Origin: Nicotiana tabacum
Lineage: Eukaryota; Streptophyta; Magnoliopsida; Solanales; Solanaceae
NCBI RefSeq assembly: GCF_000715075.1
Contig: NC_134093.1
Coordinates: forward strand, 98,130,826-98,194,825
DNA: 64,000 nt
Direction of reading: 5' to 3'
Positions 63,146 through 64,000 of this stretch are shown piece after piece (within the stretch, counting starts at the first letter, position 1; each line of letters starts with the position of its first letter). The notes under the pieces were generated by a model that was given only the letters and a program-made list of their open reading frames with translations, ran no database searches and was not told the DNA's origin. A program made the position numbers and the translations under genes.

Positions 63146-63470
63146 CCTTGTTTGGTAGTGTTTTTAAGCCTATATATAACTATTACTTGTATTAGTTAGA
63201 TACCCTATCCAGTATTATTCTTATACATAGCAAACCATGGCATTAGCAATAACATGATTTTAATACATAAATAAGCATATATAAAGATAGAATTACCCGT
63301 TCAAAACCTTTTTTCAAATCCTTTCCATTGTTTTTCAGTCGTAGATGGAGGGTATTTGTCATGTTATTTTCAATACATCAAACCAAATAGTCCATAAGAA
63401 ATAAATCTAGCATAATTAATCATGCACCATATTCAGTATTGCTCCTATACACCTTACCAAACGACCCCTT
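63146..63470. repeat. MITE-like repeat with CCTTGTTTGGTA / TACCAAACGACCC ends
   Basis: CCTTGTTTGGTAGTG on the left and CTTACCAAACGACCCCTTAT on the right are inverted to each other. No gene inside. Confidence 0.5.
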
Positions 63471-63527
63471 ATAGTTTTTGAAGTGCAGTGTCTACTACTT
63501 TGCTTTATTTTCAGTATCTATCGCAGC

Positions 63528-64000
63528 TAGGGCTGTGCATAATTTGGTAAATACTGAATTATCTTACCGAAATCGAAAATTTTGGTATTTGGTATTCAAT
63601 ATTTTGGTATTCTGTATGGTATTTGGTTTAATATTTTTTTTAAAATATTGATATTAGGTATGGTATTTGGTATTTTAAAATAAAATATCGAAATACCGAT
63701 ACCATACCGAAATATATATTATATTGCACAATACACATATTATTAATTATAATATAATTATAAAAAATCTAAAATTTTACTCGTATATTCTCTAAGTTTA
63801 TCAATTAACTCTAAGCAAGTAACAAGATAATTCTAATGATCAAATTTATTCATTTATGTATAGTTTTCTCTCTGGGTTGATATTTGCTGGTTTTGGACAA
63901 AACTTTTGTCAACAAACGTTTTTAGTTTTGTATTTTGAGTACTTTAATAAAGAACATTACAGTTTATGACTCTACATACTAGTTAGTATTCAAACCGAAG
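63528..64000. mobile_element. hAT-like MITE, left part, running out of the window
   Basis: Begins TAGGGCTGTGCAT, then many ATTTGGTAT/ATACCGAAAT words in both orientations. This is the layout of the TAGGGNTGNGC plant hAT MITEs. The right end is beyond base 64000. Confidence 0.7.

Overview
The window reads as a plant nuclear genome, almost certainly Solanaceae and most likely Nicotiana. The basis is a CYP84A (ferulate 5-hydroxylase) gene with plant introns, a tobacco-type TS SINE, RTE LINE 3' ends of the Solanaceae type, Ty3/gypsy chromovirus remains, and several LTRs that begin TGTGATGACCC or TGTAACGAC-like and end GGGTCGTGACA. Species is inferred, not proven.

Only three host genes are supported. 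(1) An intact four-exon CYP84A gene, 26806-29221 (+), for syringyl lignin and sinapate synthesis. (2) A 15-exon gene on the minus strand, 47667-61122, for a TMCO4-like/DUF726 membrane alpha/beta-hydrolase; all 15 exons join in frame to 662 codons. (3) A tRNA-Lys(CTT), 45679-45751 (-). A decayed fragment of a second CYP84A copy lies at about 45175-45560.

The rest is mostly mobile DNA in layers. 1-5293: 3' part of a decayed chromovirus with a triplicated RNase H-integrase segment and its 3' LTR. 5294-9194: MITEs and a SINE. 9195-15852: a SINE split by one solo LTR (TSD GAATA), with a second solo LTR (TSD ATAAC) just behind it. 16074-18272: a mini-CACTA and other MITEs. 18273-24719: a second, decayed chromovirus with gag, pol, chromodomain and both LTRs, itself hit by a hAT MITE. 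24720-29605: the CYP84A locus. 29960-39225: stacked repeats, ending in a nest of a dispersed repeat, a hAT-like element, a minus-strand solo LTR (TSD AATAT) and a plus-strand solo LTR (TSD ACCAC). 41118-44650: a near-complete hAT element whose transposase frame has two stops. 45905-46590: a LINE 3' fragment. 49567-56927: a 7.4-kb host intron filled by an antisense RTE LINE, which carries a 2.9-kb element with perfect 19-bp inverted termini. 61332-64000: a long-TIR Mutator-like element and further MITEs.

The most interesting signal is shared by five divergent LTRs. They keep one layout: a GC-rich dyad, a fast-evolving array of dyad-like short repeats, two GTAAGT donor-like sites (four LTRs), a 12-nt-loop hairpin whose stem shows compensatory change, and a TGTGCAG acceptor-like site. 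This suggests a conserved structured and possibly spliced LTR leader. No protein-based new system was recognised.
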